From Hyphomicrobiales bacterium (GTDB taxonomy: Bacteria; Pseudomonadota; Alphaproteobacteria; Rhizobiales; Rhizobiaceae), in assembly GCA_900470965.1 (NCBI GenBank), contig UCCS01000008.1:185433-249432 (forward strand): 64,000 nucleotides of DNA, in the 5' to 3' direction. Each line of letters opens with the position of its first letter. Within the stretch, counting starts at the first letter, position 1. The translations under genes and the position numbers were made by a program. This document shows, piece by piece, positions 18,312-26,364 of the stretch. The notes below the pieces were generated by a model that made no database searches, was not told the origin of the DNA, and was given only the letters and a program-made list of their open reading frames with translations.

Positions 18312-19289
18312 ATGACAGCCGGGATATCGAGCAAATTACCCTCTCTCGCCATTATCATACCCTGCTACAACAATGTTGAGACACTTGCGGAGGCGCTGGA
18401 CAGCGCTCTGGCACAGGATTATCCGAACTTCGAGGTCCATATCTGCGACAACGGCTCCACGGATGGCAGCCGGGAGATGATCGCATCCTACTCATCTCCA
18501 TTGCTGAAGCCGGCCCTGCACCGAGACACCGTGCCGCGCACGGACAACTGGAATCGCGCCTATACCGCCGGCGCAAATGCCGATTACCTCGTCACCCTGC
18601 ATGCCGACGACCGTCTCGCACCGGGGGCGTTGCGCGCGATCGGGCGCGCGGCAATGCGCCACCCTGCCCTGATCCACGGCCGTTTCCGGCAGATCACCTA
18701 CGAGGGTGATCCTATTCCCGGCCGCCGCTTCGGGTGGAGTTACAGCAACAGCGGTGAGGCCTTTCGCGAACTGCTGCTGCTCAACAATATGGTCGCGATG
18801 CCGGGCGCAACGATCCGCACGGATGTCTTCTTCAAGGCCGGCCGCTGGGACCCCGCCTGGCAATATCTGCAGGATATGGAGCTCTGGTGGCGCTGCGGCG
18901 AGCTCGGAGAAGTGGCATTTGTTGCCGATATGCTTGGCGACCACAGGGCCTACAAGCATCCGCAGGCACTGCACCGGCATGCCGAAGAACATCTGCGCTG
19001 GGCGACGCGCAGGCTTCGCAACGCTCCGACCCGCCGACTACGGCAGGCCGCTGCCGATGGTCTGAACGCCTACCTCACGCGCCTCGAGGCGGAAGTGGAT
19101 GCCTTGCCGGATGTCGCCGGCAGCCTGGTGGAGCCCGTAAGGGCGGCCAGGGCGGCGCTCGCGAAGGCACCGGGAACGCGCGTCGATGCCCTTCGCCGGC
19201 AACGACTGTTGCGTATGCGGGCTGCCTCGCTCTCGGCCATCGCTAAGTTCTTTGGAAGACTTTCGCCATGGCAGGCCTTATCGCGTTGA
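18312..19289 (+). CDS. Family 2 glycosyltransferase
   Basis: 325 aa. GT-A fold: AIIIPCYNNVETLAEALDSAL, DNGSTDGS and the LHADDRLAPGA metal-binding region, with acceptor-side NNMVAMPGATIRTDVF and an ED-like QDMELWWR. It probably adds a sugar to a lipid-linked repeat unit in the cytoplasm. ATG 18312 begins MTAGISSKLPSLAIIIP; the open frame upstream is not conserved-looking. It lies 120 bp after the NTase-like gene, so it may have its own promoter. Confidence 0.9.
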   Translation: MTAGISSKLPSLAIIIPCYNNVETLAEALDSALAQDYPNFEVHICDNGSTDGSREMIASYSSPLLKPALHRDTVPRTDNWNRAYTAGANADYLVTLHADDRLAPGALRAIGRAAMRHPALIHGRFRQITYEGDPIPGRRFGWSYSNSGEAFRELLLLNNMVAMPGATIRTDVFFKAGRWDPAWQYLQDMELWWRCGELGEVAFVADMLGDHRAYKHPQALHRHAEEHLRWATRRLRNAPTRRLRQAAADGLNAYLTRLEAEVDALPDVAGSLVEPVRAARAALAKAPGTRVDALRRQRLLRMRAASLSAIAKFFGRLSPWQALSR

Positions 19290-19331
19290 TGGTCGACAGC
19301 ATCCGCCCGTTCCAGATTGACGTAGGCTCTT

Positions 19332-19649
19332 TCAAATCGTCTTCATGGCACGGCTACCGACTGGCCTGGATACTGCCATTCGAGAACCATTTGACACAGG
19401 CGTGCGATAACTGTCATCGCGAGCATTCACGTCCCGTTGGCCGCCGCGACGGTCATCACTATCCGCTATAGCAACGAGTGCGGCGATAATTCCCGCCATC
19501 GCAAACAGGATCGCGATGACAGGCACGGCAAAGCCGCTGGATCTTTCTCCGGACTCGCCGTTCCGACGCTCGGACTTTGGTCTGATGACGCGCGGGACTG
19601 AAGTCCCAGATCCGGAACGCACTGCCTCCCCATCCGTTCGGCCCTCCAT
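19332..19649 (-). CDS. Doubtful small membrane protein
   Basis: 105 codons with one hydrophobic stretch (FAVPVIAILFAMAGIIAALVA, residues about 40-60) between basic flanks. In its favour: it lies in otherwise gene-free DNA and the hydrophobic stretch is flanked by charges as in a signal anchor. Against it: no ribosome site, and the reverse strand here carries a strong promoter for the next operon. Treat as a hypothesis. Confidence 0.25.
   Translation of the reverse strand: MEGRTDGEAVRSGSGTSVPRVIRPKSERRNGESGERSSGFAVPVIAILFAMAGIIAALVAIADSDDRRGGQRDVNARDDSYRTPVSNGSRMAVSRPVGSRAMKTI
19571..19607. promoter_or_regulatory. Candidate operator: GGACTTTGGTC word plus GGGACT-GA-AGTCCC dyad
   Basis: CGGACTTTGGTCT (19571-19583) and the perfect 6-bp inverted repeat GGGACT-GA-AGTCCC (19594-19607) sit immediately upstream of the EcfG promoter. 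The 11-mer GGACTTTGGTC recurs at 22438-22448, on the other side of the kinase/regulator pair. A NarL-type regulator encoded between them is the natural candidate ligand (inference). Confidence 0.4.
19614..19638 (+). promoter_or_regulatory. EcfG/RpoE2-type general stress promoter
   Basis: GGAAC-N16-CGTT matches the alphaproteobacterial EcfG consensus at every defined base. It lies 30 bp upstream of ATG 19668 and so should drive the 56-residue protein, the histidine kinase and the response regulator. Confidence 0.75.
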
Positions 19650-19667
19650 CGAAAGAGGAGTTCAGTC

Positions 19668-19838
19668 ATGGGTGACAGGAACGAAATCCCGGGATTTTCC
19701 AGCGCGTGGAACGCATCCCTGCTGGCACTCGTCATCTTTCTTGCCGCCATGCTCTATGTCTTCGGCACGGCCATGTCGGGCGATACCGATCAGTTGACCG
19801 CCAGCGTTCCTGGCGCCGATGTCATCCAGGCCAGGTGA
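19668..19838 (+). CDS. 56-residue single-pass membrane protein
   Basis: MGDRNEIPGFSSAWNASL then a hydrophobic helix (LLALVIFLAAMLYVFGTAM) and a polar tail. AGAGGAG lies 7 nt upstream of ATG 19668, and an EcfG promoter lies just before that. It is the first gene of the operon with the histidine kinase, 58 bp downstream. It could be a small stress membrane protein or an accessory of the kinase; no family is recognised. Confidence 0.7.
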   Translation: MGDRNEIPGFSSAWNASLLALVIFLAAMLYVFGTAMSGDTDQLTASVPGADVIQAR

Positions 19839-19896
19839 ACTGGAAAAGTCCAGCCGATGCGATAGTTTGCATGGATCGTCGCAAATCAGGTTGGAA

Positions 19897-21285
19897 ATGA
19901 ACTGGCTCATACGGTGGAATGCCCGCTCCCTCGCTTCCCAATTCTTCATCATGGGAGGGTTTGTTTCCCTTGGCGCAATGTTCGTCATAGGGCTCATCGT
20001 CACCCATCTCATCGAGGATGCCGTCATCCACAATTCCGGGGCTGCAACAGCGCTCTATGTCGATAGCGTCGTCGCACCCTTGCTTCCCGACATGCAGACG
20101 GAATCGCTGCTCGACGAGGGAAGCGCCAGGGCGCTCGACGAAACGCTCGGACAGGGCGCGCTTGGCCGCCGTCTCGTGTCGTTCAAGCTGTGGCGCCGCG
20201 ATGGCACGATCCTTTACTCCAATGAAAAGGAACTTGTGGGGAAGACATTTCCTGTCAATGACAAGCTCGCCCAGGCATTTGCGGGCTCGCTGGTCGCACG
20301 TTACGAAGTCGCAAGCGACCCCGAAAGCGCCGAGGAGCGCAGTCTCGGCAGGGCGCTCATGGAAATTTACAATCCTGTTTTGCAGCCTTGGTCGGGCGAG
20401 GCTGTGGCCGTGCTTGAATTCTATGAGACGGCCGAAGGGCTGGAAGACAGCCTCGCACGGGCACGGCTCTGGAGTTGGCTGGCCGTGGCCGGCCTGACCG
20501 CAATCTTCTTCCTCGTTCTCTCCATTCTCGTCTTTCGCGGCAGCCATACGATCGAGGTCCAGCGCGAAGCGCTAAAGGCCAGAGTAGACGAACTCTCCGC
20601 ACTTCTCGCCGAAAATCGCGGTCTGCAACGCAGGCTTCAATTGTCCTCCCGACGCGCCGCCGCCTTGAACGAAACCTATCTGCGCAGCATCGGGGCCGAT
20701 CTGCATGACGGCCCCGCCCAGCACATCGCCTATGCTTCGCTACGTCTCGACAGCAACCTGCTGGTCGATGCCGCTATCCAGCCGGAGACGCGCGAGAAGG
20801 AACTCGCCTGGATCCGTTCGAGCCTTGCCGAGGCGATGAAGGAGATCCGTGACATCTGCAAGGGGCTGGTCCTGCCGCAAATCGAGAAGGCTTCGACTAC
20901 GGAGATCGTGAAACGCGTTGTCGAGGCCCACCAGCAGAAGACCAACACCACCGTCGACACGACAATTGACGAGGACGATCGGGAGCTTGCCCCCGCTCTC
21001 AAGATTTGTATCTACCGCTTCATTCAAGAGGCACTCAACAATGCCTATCGCCATGGCGGCGGCGTTGAGCAGGCCGTCAGGGCAACATCACACGGCGGCG
21101 GCGTCCGCATCGAAGTCAGTGACCGAGGCGAGGGTTTTGATCCGACGCAGGTGAGGTCGGCGAGCCTCGGCCTTGCGGGGCTCAAAGAGCGAATCGATAG
21201 CCTTGGCGGTGAATTCGACATAAAAACCGGTGAAGGCGGAACGACTGTCATTATGACCTTCGCGCCTATGGAAGTGGAGGAATAG
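19897..21285 (+). CDS. Membrane sensor histidine kinase (HisKA_3 / NarX-like)
   Basis: 462 aa. TM helix 1 (about 15-38), a periplasmic loop of about 150 residues, TM helix 2 (about 192-214), a coiled coil, then HisKA_3 with the phospho-acceptor His270 in ADLHDGPAQH. The HATPase domain shows EALNNAYRHG (N box), DRGEGFD (G1) and LGLAGLKERI. ATG 19897 starts MNWLIRWNARSL; the frame is open further upstream but overlaps the small membrane gene. Its partner is the regulator 1 bp downstream. The signal is unknown. Confidence 0.92.
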   Translation: MNWLIRWNARSLASQFFIMGGFVSLGAMFVIGLIVTHLIEDAVIHNSGAATALYVDSVVAPLLPDMQTESLLDEGSARALDETLGQGALGRRLVSFKLWRRDGTILYSNEKELVGKTFPVNDKLAQAFAGSLVARYEVASDPESAEERSLGRALMEIYNPVLQPWSGEAVAVLEFYETAEGLEDSLARARLWSWLAVAGLTAIFFLVLSILVFRGSHTIEVQREALKARVDELSALLAENRGLQRRLQLSSRRAAALNETYLRSIGADLHDGPAQHIAYASLRLDSNLLVDAAIQPETREKELAWIRSSLAEAMKEIRDICKGLVLPQIEKASTTEIVKRVVEAHQQKTNTTVDTTIDEDDRELAPALKICIYRFIQEALNNAYRHGGGVEQAVRATSHGGGVRIEVSDRGEGFDPTQVRSASLGLAGLKERIDSLGGEFDIKTGEGGTTVIMTFAPMEVEE

Positions 21286-21286
21286 A

Positions 21287-21910
21287 ATGACGTCTATCAA
21301 AGTCGGCGTCGTAGACGACCATCCCCTTTTTCGCGAGGGGGTGACTCGTAGCCTCTCCGAGGTCAGCGATTTTGTCGTCGTGGGAGAAGGCGCCAACACA
21401 TCTGATGCCGCAATGATCGCCGCCGATACCCGTCCGGACGTGCTGCTTCTCGATGTGTCGATGCCCGGGGACGGGCTCTCGGTGATCGACGAGATCCTCT
21501 CCATAAGCCCGGATACCAAAATCCTCATGCTCACGGCCTCAGAGGAAGTCGATACGCTCGTCGAAGCGCTGCAACGCGGGGCAAAGGGTTACATTCTCAA
21601 GGGTGTTGGTTCCCGCGGTCTGGCGGAAGCGATCCGCACTGTTTTCAAGGGAGCCCGCTACGTCTCACCGGCGATGTCAGCCAAAGTCATGGAATATTCA
21701 TTGAGCGGGCAGGCATCGGACAGGGACGCGCTTACCCCTCGGGAACGAGAGGTGATGGATCTCGTTGCGCAAGGCCTTTCAAACAAGCACATCGGCCTTC
21801 GTCTCGATCTACAGGAGAAAACGGTAAAGCATCATATGACCCAGATCCTGACAAAGCTCGGCGTCACGAACAGGACGGAAGCTGCCTTGCGGTGGCGTGA
21901 AAAACGCTAG
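21287..21910 (+). CDS. NarL/FixJ-family response regulator
   Basis: 207 aa. Receiver domain with acidic pair DD at 10-11, phospho-acceptor Asp56 in LLLDVSMP and Lys105 in GYILKG. A LuxR-type HTH follows (LTPREREVMDLVAQGLSNKHIG to residue about 200). It is the cognate partner of the adjacent kinase. Its targets may include the GGACTTTGGTC-bearing regions on both sides of the pair. The 3' end overlaps the convergent gene by 4 bp. Confidence 0.93.
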   Translation: MTSIKVGVVDDHPLFREGVTRSLSEVSDFVVVGEGANTSDAAMIAADTRPDVLLLDVSMPGDGLSVIDEILSISPDTKILMLTASEEVDTLVEALQRGAKGYILKGVGSRGLAEAIRTVFKGARYVSPAMSAKVMEYSLSGQASDRDALTPREREVMDLVAQGLSNKHIGLRLDLQEKTVKHHMTQILTKLGVTNRTEAALRWREKR

Positions 21911-22320
21911 CGCAGGAGGCGCGTGAGCCGCGTACTGTCAGCCGATGTCGCCCGCCTGTTGATGATCGTGCGGCCTTTCGAGTCCTTCATGATGTAACGT
22001 CCTGCGCGAAGGGTTTCGGTTATTCCATTCGTATGCCGGACATCGATCGAGCCGTCAGTATCTTCGGTTGCCCGTTCTCCAGATGTTGAGGGCGCATTGT
22101 TCGTGCTGCCGGCTCCGTTCGAGCTGGATCGGCCGTTCCCACCGCTGTTGCCGCTGCCGCCCGAATTACCGTTTCCATTCCCCCCGCCATTACCGTTTTC
22201 GTTCTTCGCGAAGGCTGCCTCGCTGGCGAGCGAGGGAAACGAACCCGCCACATCGACCTTCAACGGCGCAACGGCAAGAATACTCGCGCCGCAGCCCTTC
22301 AGGAAATTGCGCTTAGACAT
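21907..22320 (-). CDS. Exported Asn/Gly-rich low-complexity protein
   Basis: 137 aa. The N-terminus MSKRNFLKGCGASILAVAP looks like a signal peptide, possibly Tat-type without the second Arg. A central 35-residue stretch is almost entirely Asn, Gly and Ser (GNGNGNSGGSGNSGGNG); the C-terminus (ITETLRAGRYIMKDSKGRTIINRRA) is folded-looking. ATG 22320 is used rather than 22332. It converges on the response regulator. Function unknown; it may be an extracellular or surface protein under control of the adjacent two-component system. Confidence 0.65.
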   Translation of the reverse strand: MSKRNFLKGCGASILAVAPLKVDVAGSFPSLASEAAFAKNENGNGGGNGNGNSGGSGNSGGNGRSSSNGAGSTNNAPSTSGERATEDTDGSIDVRHTNGITETLRAGRYIMKDSKGRTIINRRATSADSTRLTRLLR

Positions 22321-22436
22321 CGCCATCGTCACTTGCCTTGTCGTTCTTCCCTAGTGTCTGCTCAAAAGCAGGAAGCACGAGATTGACCGCTTGTTCCGAA
22401 ATTGCAAGACGGTCGGACATAGGTGCCAGGCGGTCT

Positions 22437-22449
22437 GGGACTTTGGTCC
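22437..22449. promoter_or_regulatory. Second copy of GGGACTTTGGTCC motif
   Basis: GGGACTTTGGTCC lies 117 bp upstream of the exported protein gene (22320, minus strand). Its core 11-mer is identical to that at 19572-19582 upstream of the kinase operon. An imperfect dyad (GGAC/GTCC). Confidence 0.35.
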
Positions 22450-22515
22450 GGGATCACAAGCAACGGTCGCCCCTCGGGGACGCAACCTTCTCACGGCAAG
22501 AAAAAATGGCTTCGC

Positions 22516-23097
22516 TCAGATAACGGGGGAAACGCACGGACGTCTTGGCCCGCTGAACGGCTGATAGGTATTGTCCAAGGCGCGATAGGAATTATAGCGC
22601 GCGGCACACCATGATATATGCGGGTTGGGGCTTGTATCGGCCGCCGGTAGTCCGACGGAAAGCTCTCTGTCTTCGATTACGCAGGGCTTGCGGGGTCCGC
22701 CGTCAAAAGGCTGGTATGAATTGTCAGCCACATTATAGGACCGGTAGCGTTGCTGGCATAGGCTGAGATGATGACTGTCAGCCATCCATTCCTGCTTAGG
22801 CTGCTCAATCGCACCCGCCACGGCTGCATCAGGCGGCGCGATGGCTGCAATGCCGACGAGATTGGCAGGCTTTGAAAGCGAAGCGTCGTCCGCCATGGCC
22901 TGGAGGGGCGGAAGGCGCTCGTAATCTTGTGTTTGGGGATCAACGCGTGTCGGTGTCGTCGTCCAGAGCGGCGCATCGAGATTGGCGAAATGATGGGGTT
23001 CCGGTTCGCGGAACCCATAGGACGCAACTCCGAGACCGCCAACCAGAACGGTCCCCACCACTGCCAGACAGATGGATGGTGCAGCAAGCGACTTCAT
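22516..23097 (-). CDS. BA14K-like exported protein with two repeats
   Basis: 193 aa. An N-terminal hydrophobic anchor/signal (APSICLAVVGTVLVGGLGVASYG), a linker, then two BA14K units: CQQRYRSYNVADNSYQPFDG (about residue 112) and CAARYNSYRALDNTYQPFSG (about residue 163), each ending in a PC motif. BA14K proteins were described in Brucella as lectin-like immunoreactive surface proteins and are common in rhizobia. ATG 23097 has GGAGA 8 nt upstream. The tandem arrangement is less common than a single unit. Confidence 0.85.
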   Translation of the reverse strand: MKSLAAPSICLAVVGTVLVGGLGVASYGFREPEPHHFANLDAPLWTTTPTRVDPQTQDYERLPPLQAMADDASLSKPANLVGIAAIAPPDAAVAGAIEQPKQEWMADSHHLSLCQQRYRSYNVADNSYQPFDGGPRKPCVIEDRELSVGLPAADTSPNPHISWCAARYNSYRALDNTYQPFSGPRRPCVSPVI

Positions 23098-23316
23098 GAC
23101 GCGATCTCCCATTCCCGGTACAGATAGAAATTAGGAACGCCGGGCTTCGGTTCCGCGGACAGGTCGAAAATCGCGTCTTTTGATGCTTATTTTGCTGGTG
23201 CAATGGGGAGGACTCTCGGAGATAGGAATTTATTGCCATCGCCCCGATTTTGACGAATAGCTGTTCTATTGGGTGATCCGATCGATCGCAGCAGATTGCG
23301 GGCAGAAAGAGGAAGC

Positions 23317-24609
23317 ATGTCGCAGAGAGCAGGCAGCGCCGACCTCCTCCTTCACGGAGGGCGCGTGCCGCCATGGCTGGGCAACCGCATGACCACGCTT
23401 GGTGCGCTGATTGCCGAGGCTATCGTCCACCACTACGGACGTGACGAGTTTCTGCGCCGGCTTGCCCATCCCTTCTGGTTCCAGTCCTTCGGCGCAGTCA
23501 TGGGCATGGATTGGCATTCCTCCGGCATCACGACCAGCGTGCTCGGCGCGCTGAAACGCGGGCTGAAGCCGCTTTCGAAAGAACTCGGCCTGCATGTCTG
23601 CGGTGGACGCGGGGCGCAATCGCGCAAGACGCCGGACGAGCTGATGGCGATCGGCGACCGCACCGGGTTGGACGGCGCCGGGCTGGCCAAGACAAGCCGC
23701 CTGGTCGCCAAGGTGGACAGCGCAGCCGTGCAGGATGGTTTCGATCTCTATCTCCACGGCTTCATCGTCGCCGATGACGGCCATTGGGTGATCGTCCAGC
23801 AAGGCATGAATGGCGACAAACGTCAGGCGCGGCGCTACCACTGGTTCTCGGAAGGATTGGAAAGCTTCGTCAATTCTCCGCATGCGGCCATCGAAGGCCG
23901 CTCGCAAGGCGAGATCATCAATCTGGCCGACCGGCGCGCGGAAAAATCCCGCCACGATCAGCTCGATCTTCTCGCAGCGTTTGGCCCGGACCGCATTATT
24001 CGCGAGGCGGCAGCCCTTGCCCTGGCCGCTGATCCTGCACCCGCGCCGGAGCCAGCCGAACAGCTGATGCTGCCGCATCTCATCATGCCCGCCCATCACG
24101 ATGTGCGCGAAAGCGACGTCAATATGCGGCGTCTGCACGGCAACCTTGCCGCAGCTGCCGATCGCGGACCGGTCGATTTCGAGGATCTTCTTCTCGTGCC
24201 CGGCGTCGGCGCCCGCACAGTCAAGGCGCTGGCGCTGGTTGCCGAAGTCGTGCATGGCGCGCCCTGCCGCTTCTCCGATCCCGCCCGCTTTTCCATCGCT
24301 CATGGCGGTAAGGACAGGCACCCCTTCCCCGTGCCGCTCAAGGTCTATGACGAGACGATCAATGTGATGAAATCGGCGGTCTTGAAAGGAAAGCTCGGCC
24401 GTGAGGAGGAACTGCAGGCACTGCGTCGTCTCGACGATCAGTCACGGACGATGGAGCGATACGTCACCGGCCCTGATCTGAAGGAGATCGTCGCCGGTGA
24501 ATTCCGGCAATCCTCCGCCTTTAGCGGCCGCAGCGTCTTCGGCTGGGAGCCACCACCGGAGGACATCTCGCTAGAGACTGCAGGACGGCCTCGAATGAAT
24601 AAGCGCTGA
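23317..24609 (+). CDS. DUF763 domain protein
   Basis: 430 aa covering the whole DUF763 family: N-terminal GSADLLLHGGRVPPWLGNRM, WFQSFGAVMGMDWHSSGI, and LHVCGGRGAQSRKTPDEL, with FEDLLLVPGVGARTVKALALV in the second half, a helix-hairpin-helix-like DNA-binding segment. The biochemical role is unproven; the HhH suggests nucleic acid contact. ATG 23317 follows AGAGGA. It is convergent with the operon ending at 24624, 14 bp away. Confidence 0.9.
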   Translation: MSQRAGSADLLLHGGRVPPWLGNRMTTLGALIAEAIVHHYGRDEFLRRLAHPFWFQSFGAVMGMDWHSSGITTSVLGALKRGLKPLSKELGLHVCGGRGAQSRKTPDELMAIGDRTGLDGAGLAKTSRLVAKVDSAAVQDGFDLYLHGFIVADDGHWVIVQQGMNGDKRQARRYHWFSEGLESFVNSPHAAIEGRSQGEIINLADRRAEKSRHDQLDLLAAFGPDRIIREAAALALAADPAPAPEPAEQLMLPHLIMPAHHDVRESDVNMRRLHGNLAAAADRGPVDFEDLLLVPGVGARTVKALALVAEVVHGAPCRFSDPARFSIAHGGKDRHPFPVPLKVYDETINVMKSAVLKGKLGREEELQALRRLDDQSRTMERYVTGPDLKEIVAGEFRQSSAFSGRSVFGWEPPPEDISLETAGRPRMNKR

Positions 24610-24623
24610 AGCCGGGAAGCGGG

Positions 24624-25370
24624 TCAGCCCCCGGGCAGCGCCACCGGCTCATCAGCGAAGCCGGCAGCATCCAATGCCTTGCGCACCAGACCGCTCGCCT
24701 TTGCCTCTTCCATGAAATCGGTTAGCAAAGCGAGGGCTGCCGGCCTGTCTTTTGCGGTCGCAATCGCAATGCCCGTACGCTGAAAGCCACCCTCCAGCAC
24801 ACGCGATCCCGGCAATTGCGGCAAGAGCGAACGGAAAGCATCTCGGGAAAGGGCAAGAACATCCGCCCGGCCATCCAGCAACCTTTCGACGCCTTCGGCA
24901 ACCGTTTCCACCGGCTCCGGTCGGATCGTCATCAATGAGCGGTCAGCACTTCGGATCGTCGTGGTATTGGTTATGCCGACGACACGCACGCTGGCACGGT
25001 CGACTTCGGACAGGCTCTCGATACCCGAGGCGGCGCTCACGAGATAGGTGCTCTCGATGAGATAATAGGCCGGACCAAAGGCCACGCGTTTACGCCGCTC
25101 GTCATCGACGGGCATGAAGCTCACATCGATGGCGCCCGCTTCCACAGCATCCGTGCAGGCACCGGAATTGGGGAAACGGACGATCTCGACATCCAGGCCG
25201 AGCTCTGCTGCGAGCGCCCGGCCGATATCGACCGTTACGCCGCGATAGGTGCCGTTTTCCAAAATGGCGAAGAAGGCCGAAGCCGCAGGCGCCACGACAA
25301 TTCCGAGGCGCAACCTGCCGGTCGGTGCAAGTTCACGAAGAGTGTCTGCGGCTTTCATTTCCAAATGCAT
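24624..25370 (-). CDS. Leaderless family 3 solute-binding-like protein
   Basis: 248 aa with the full periplasmic-binding fold of polar amino-acid receptors: LRLGIVVAPAASAF, GVTVDIGRALAAELGLDVEIVRF, IDVSFMPVDDERRKRVAFGPAYY. Unlike normal receptors it has no signal peptide, starting MHLEMKAADTLREL. It is the last gene of a catabolic operon, 24 bp after the deacylase. A cytoplasmic ligand-binding or cyclohydrolase/dehydratase-like role is more likely than transport. Confidence 0.82.
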   Translation of the reverse strand: MHLEMKAADTLRELAPTGRLRLGIVVAPAASAFFAILENGTYRGVTVDIGRALAAELGLDVEIVRFPNSGACTDAVEAGAIDVSFMPVDDERRKRVAFGPAYYLIESTYLVSAASGIESLSEVDRASVRVVGITNTTTIRSADRSLMTIRPEPVETVAEGVERLLDGRADVLALSRDAFRSLLPQLPGSRVLEGGFQRTGIAIATAKDRPAALALLTDFMEEAKASGLVRKALDAAGFADEPVALPGG

Positions 25371-25394
25371 ATCGAGAGTTCTCTTGAGAGTTGC

Positions 25395-26312
25395 TCAGGC
25401 CGGCGTGCCGACACCAAGCAGGGCTTCGTTCTCATTCACCGAGAGGCTTGTCAGGCGATAGAGGATGAAACCCGCCTTTTCGCAATGGATGCTCGCCAGC
25501 GTCTCGCCGAAGACGGTTTTGATCTCTCCCAGCAATTCGCCCACTGCCACGCGATCACCGAGATCCTTCTGCGGATACCAGAGGCCCGTTACCAGTGCCG
25601 TCGGCACCCACATAGTCACGACGTCGAGCGCGGTTATTGGTGCTTCTCCGGGCAGCATGCCGATATGCTGCATGACACGACGGACACCATCCGTCATCTG
25701 CGTTACGGTCGCCTCGCCCCAAAGGCCGTTGCCACTGGCCTCAGGCAGGATGCTCGGAACGCCGAGCTTGTGGGAGGCATCAACCGAATAGCCGGAGCCG
25801 CCGGCCGCAACGGCAACCCTGATGCCAAAGGCAGCCGCAAGGGCCTTTGATTTTTCGCAGCCTGACGGGAAGATCGTGAACGGCGCCAGGCCTTCGTTCA
25901 GGTCACCGCCATGACAATCGATATAGGCATCGGCTTTCGGGAACACCTCGGTCACCAGCCAATGCGCCAGTTGCTCGCTGGTCGTTCCATCGGGCTTGCC
26001 GGGAAACATGCGGTTCAGGTTCTTGCCGTCCTGCGGCATGATATAGATCTTGCGCCTATAGAAGGCCTCGACATTCAGGATCGGCAGGACGATGAGCGTG
26101 CCCTTGATCTCCTCCGGCTTCGTCTTCATCAGCCGAACGGTTGCCTCGATCGAGCAGAATTCAGAACCATGAACGCCGGCCGTGACGAGCAGGCACGGCC
26201 CCTCTTCCGCCCCTTCGATGATCGCAAAGGGGATTTCGAGCTCCTTTGTTGGGCGGACATGGCCGAATTCCGACCGGGGCTTTCCGGTGCGCAGGGCAGG
26301 CAAGGATGTCAT
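25395..26312 (-). CDS. Succinylglutamate desuccinylase/aspartoacylase family deacylase
   Basis: 305 aa zinc-dependent M14-like enzyme. Zinc ligands are visible in GVHGSEF (H-x-x-E) and YIDCHGGD, with NLNRMFPG in between, typical of the AstE/AspA family. It cleaves N-acyl amino acids. ATG 26312 is preceded by AGAGGA at 7 nt and is preferred over TTG 26330. It belongs to the overlapping operon 24624-30192, where it could release an amino acid from an N-acylated intermediate. Confidence 0.88.
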   Translation of the reverse strand: MTSLPALRTGKPRSEFGHVRPTKELEIPFAIIEGAEEGPCLLVTAGVHGSEFCSIEATVRLMKTKPEEIKGTLIVLPILNVEAFYRRKIYIMPQDGKNLNRMFPGKPDGTTSEQLAHWLVTEVFPKADAYIDCHGGDLNEGLAPFTIFPSGCEKSKALAAAFGIRVAVAAGGSGYSVDASHKLGVPSILPEASGNGLWGEATVTQMTDGVRRVMQHIGMLPGEAPITALDVVTMWVPTALVTGLWYPQKDLGDRVAVGELLGEIKTVFGETLASIHCEKAGFILYRLTSLSVNENEALLGVGTPA

Positions 26313-26364
26313 CGAAAAATCCTCTGTCAAAACGTTGTCGGCGTTCGCCTCGTCTTGGCTTCAT

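Larger units (their letters stand above)
19290..19667. other. 378-bp intergenic region upstream of the histidine-kinase operon
   Basis: Holds the EcfG promoter (19614-19638), a GGGACT-GA-AGTCCC inverted repeat (19594-19607) and a GGACTTTGGTC word shared with the region near 22440. A minus-strand frame of 105 codons (19332-19649) with one hydrophobic stretch crosses it but has no ribosome site; it is entered separately at low confidence. Confidence 0.55.
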
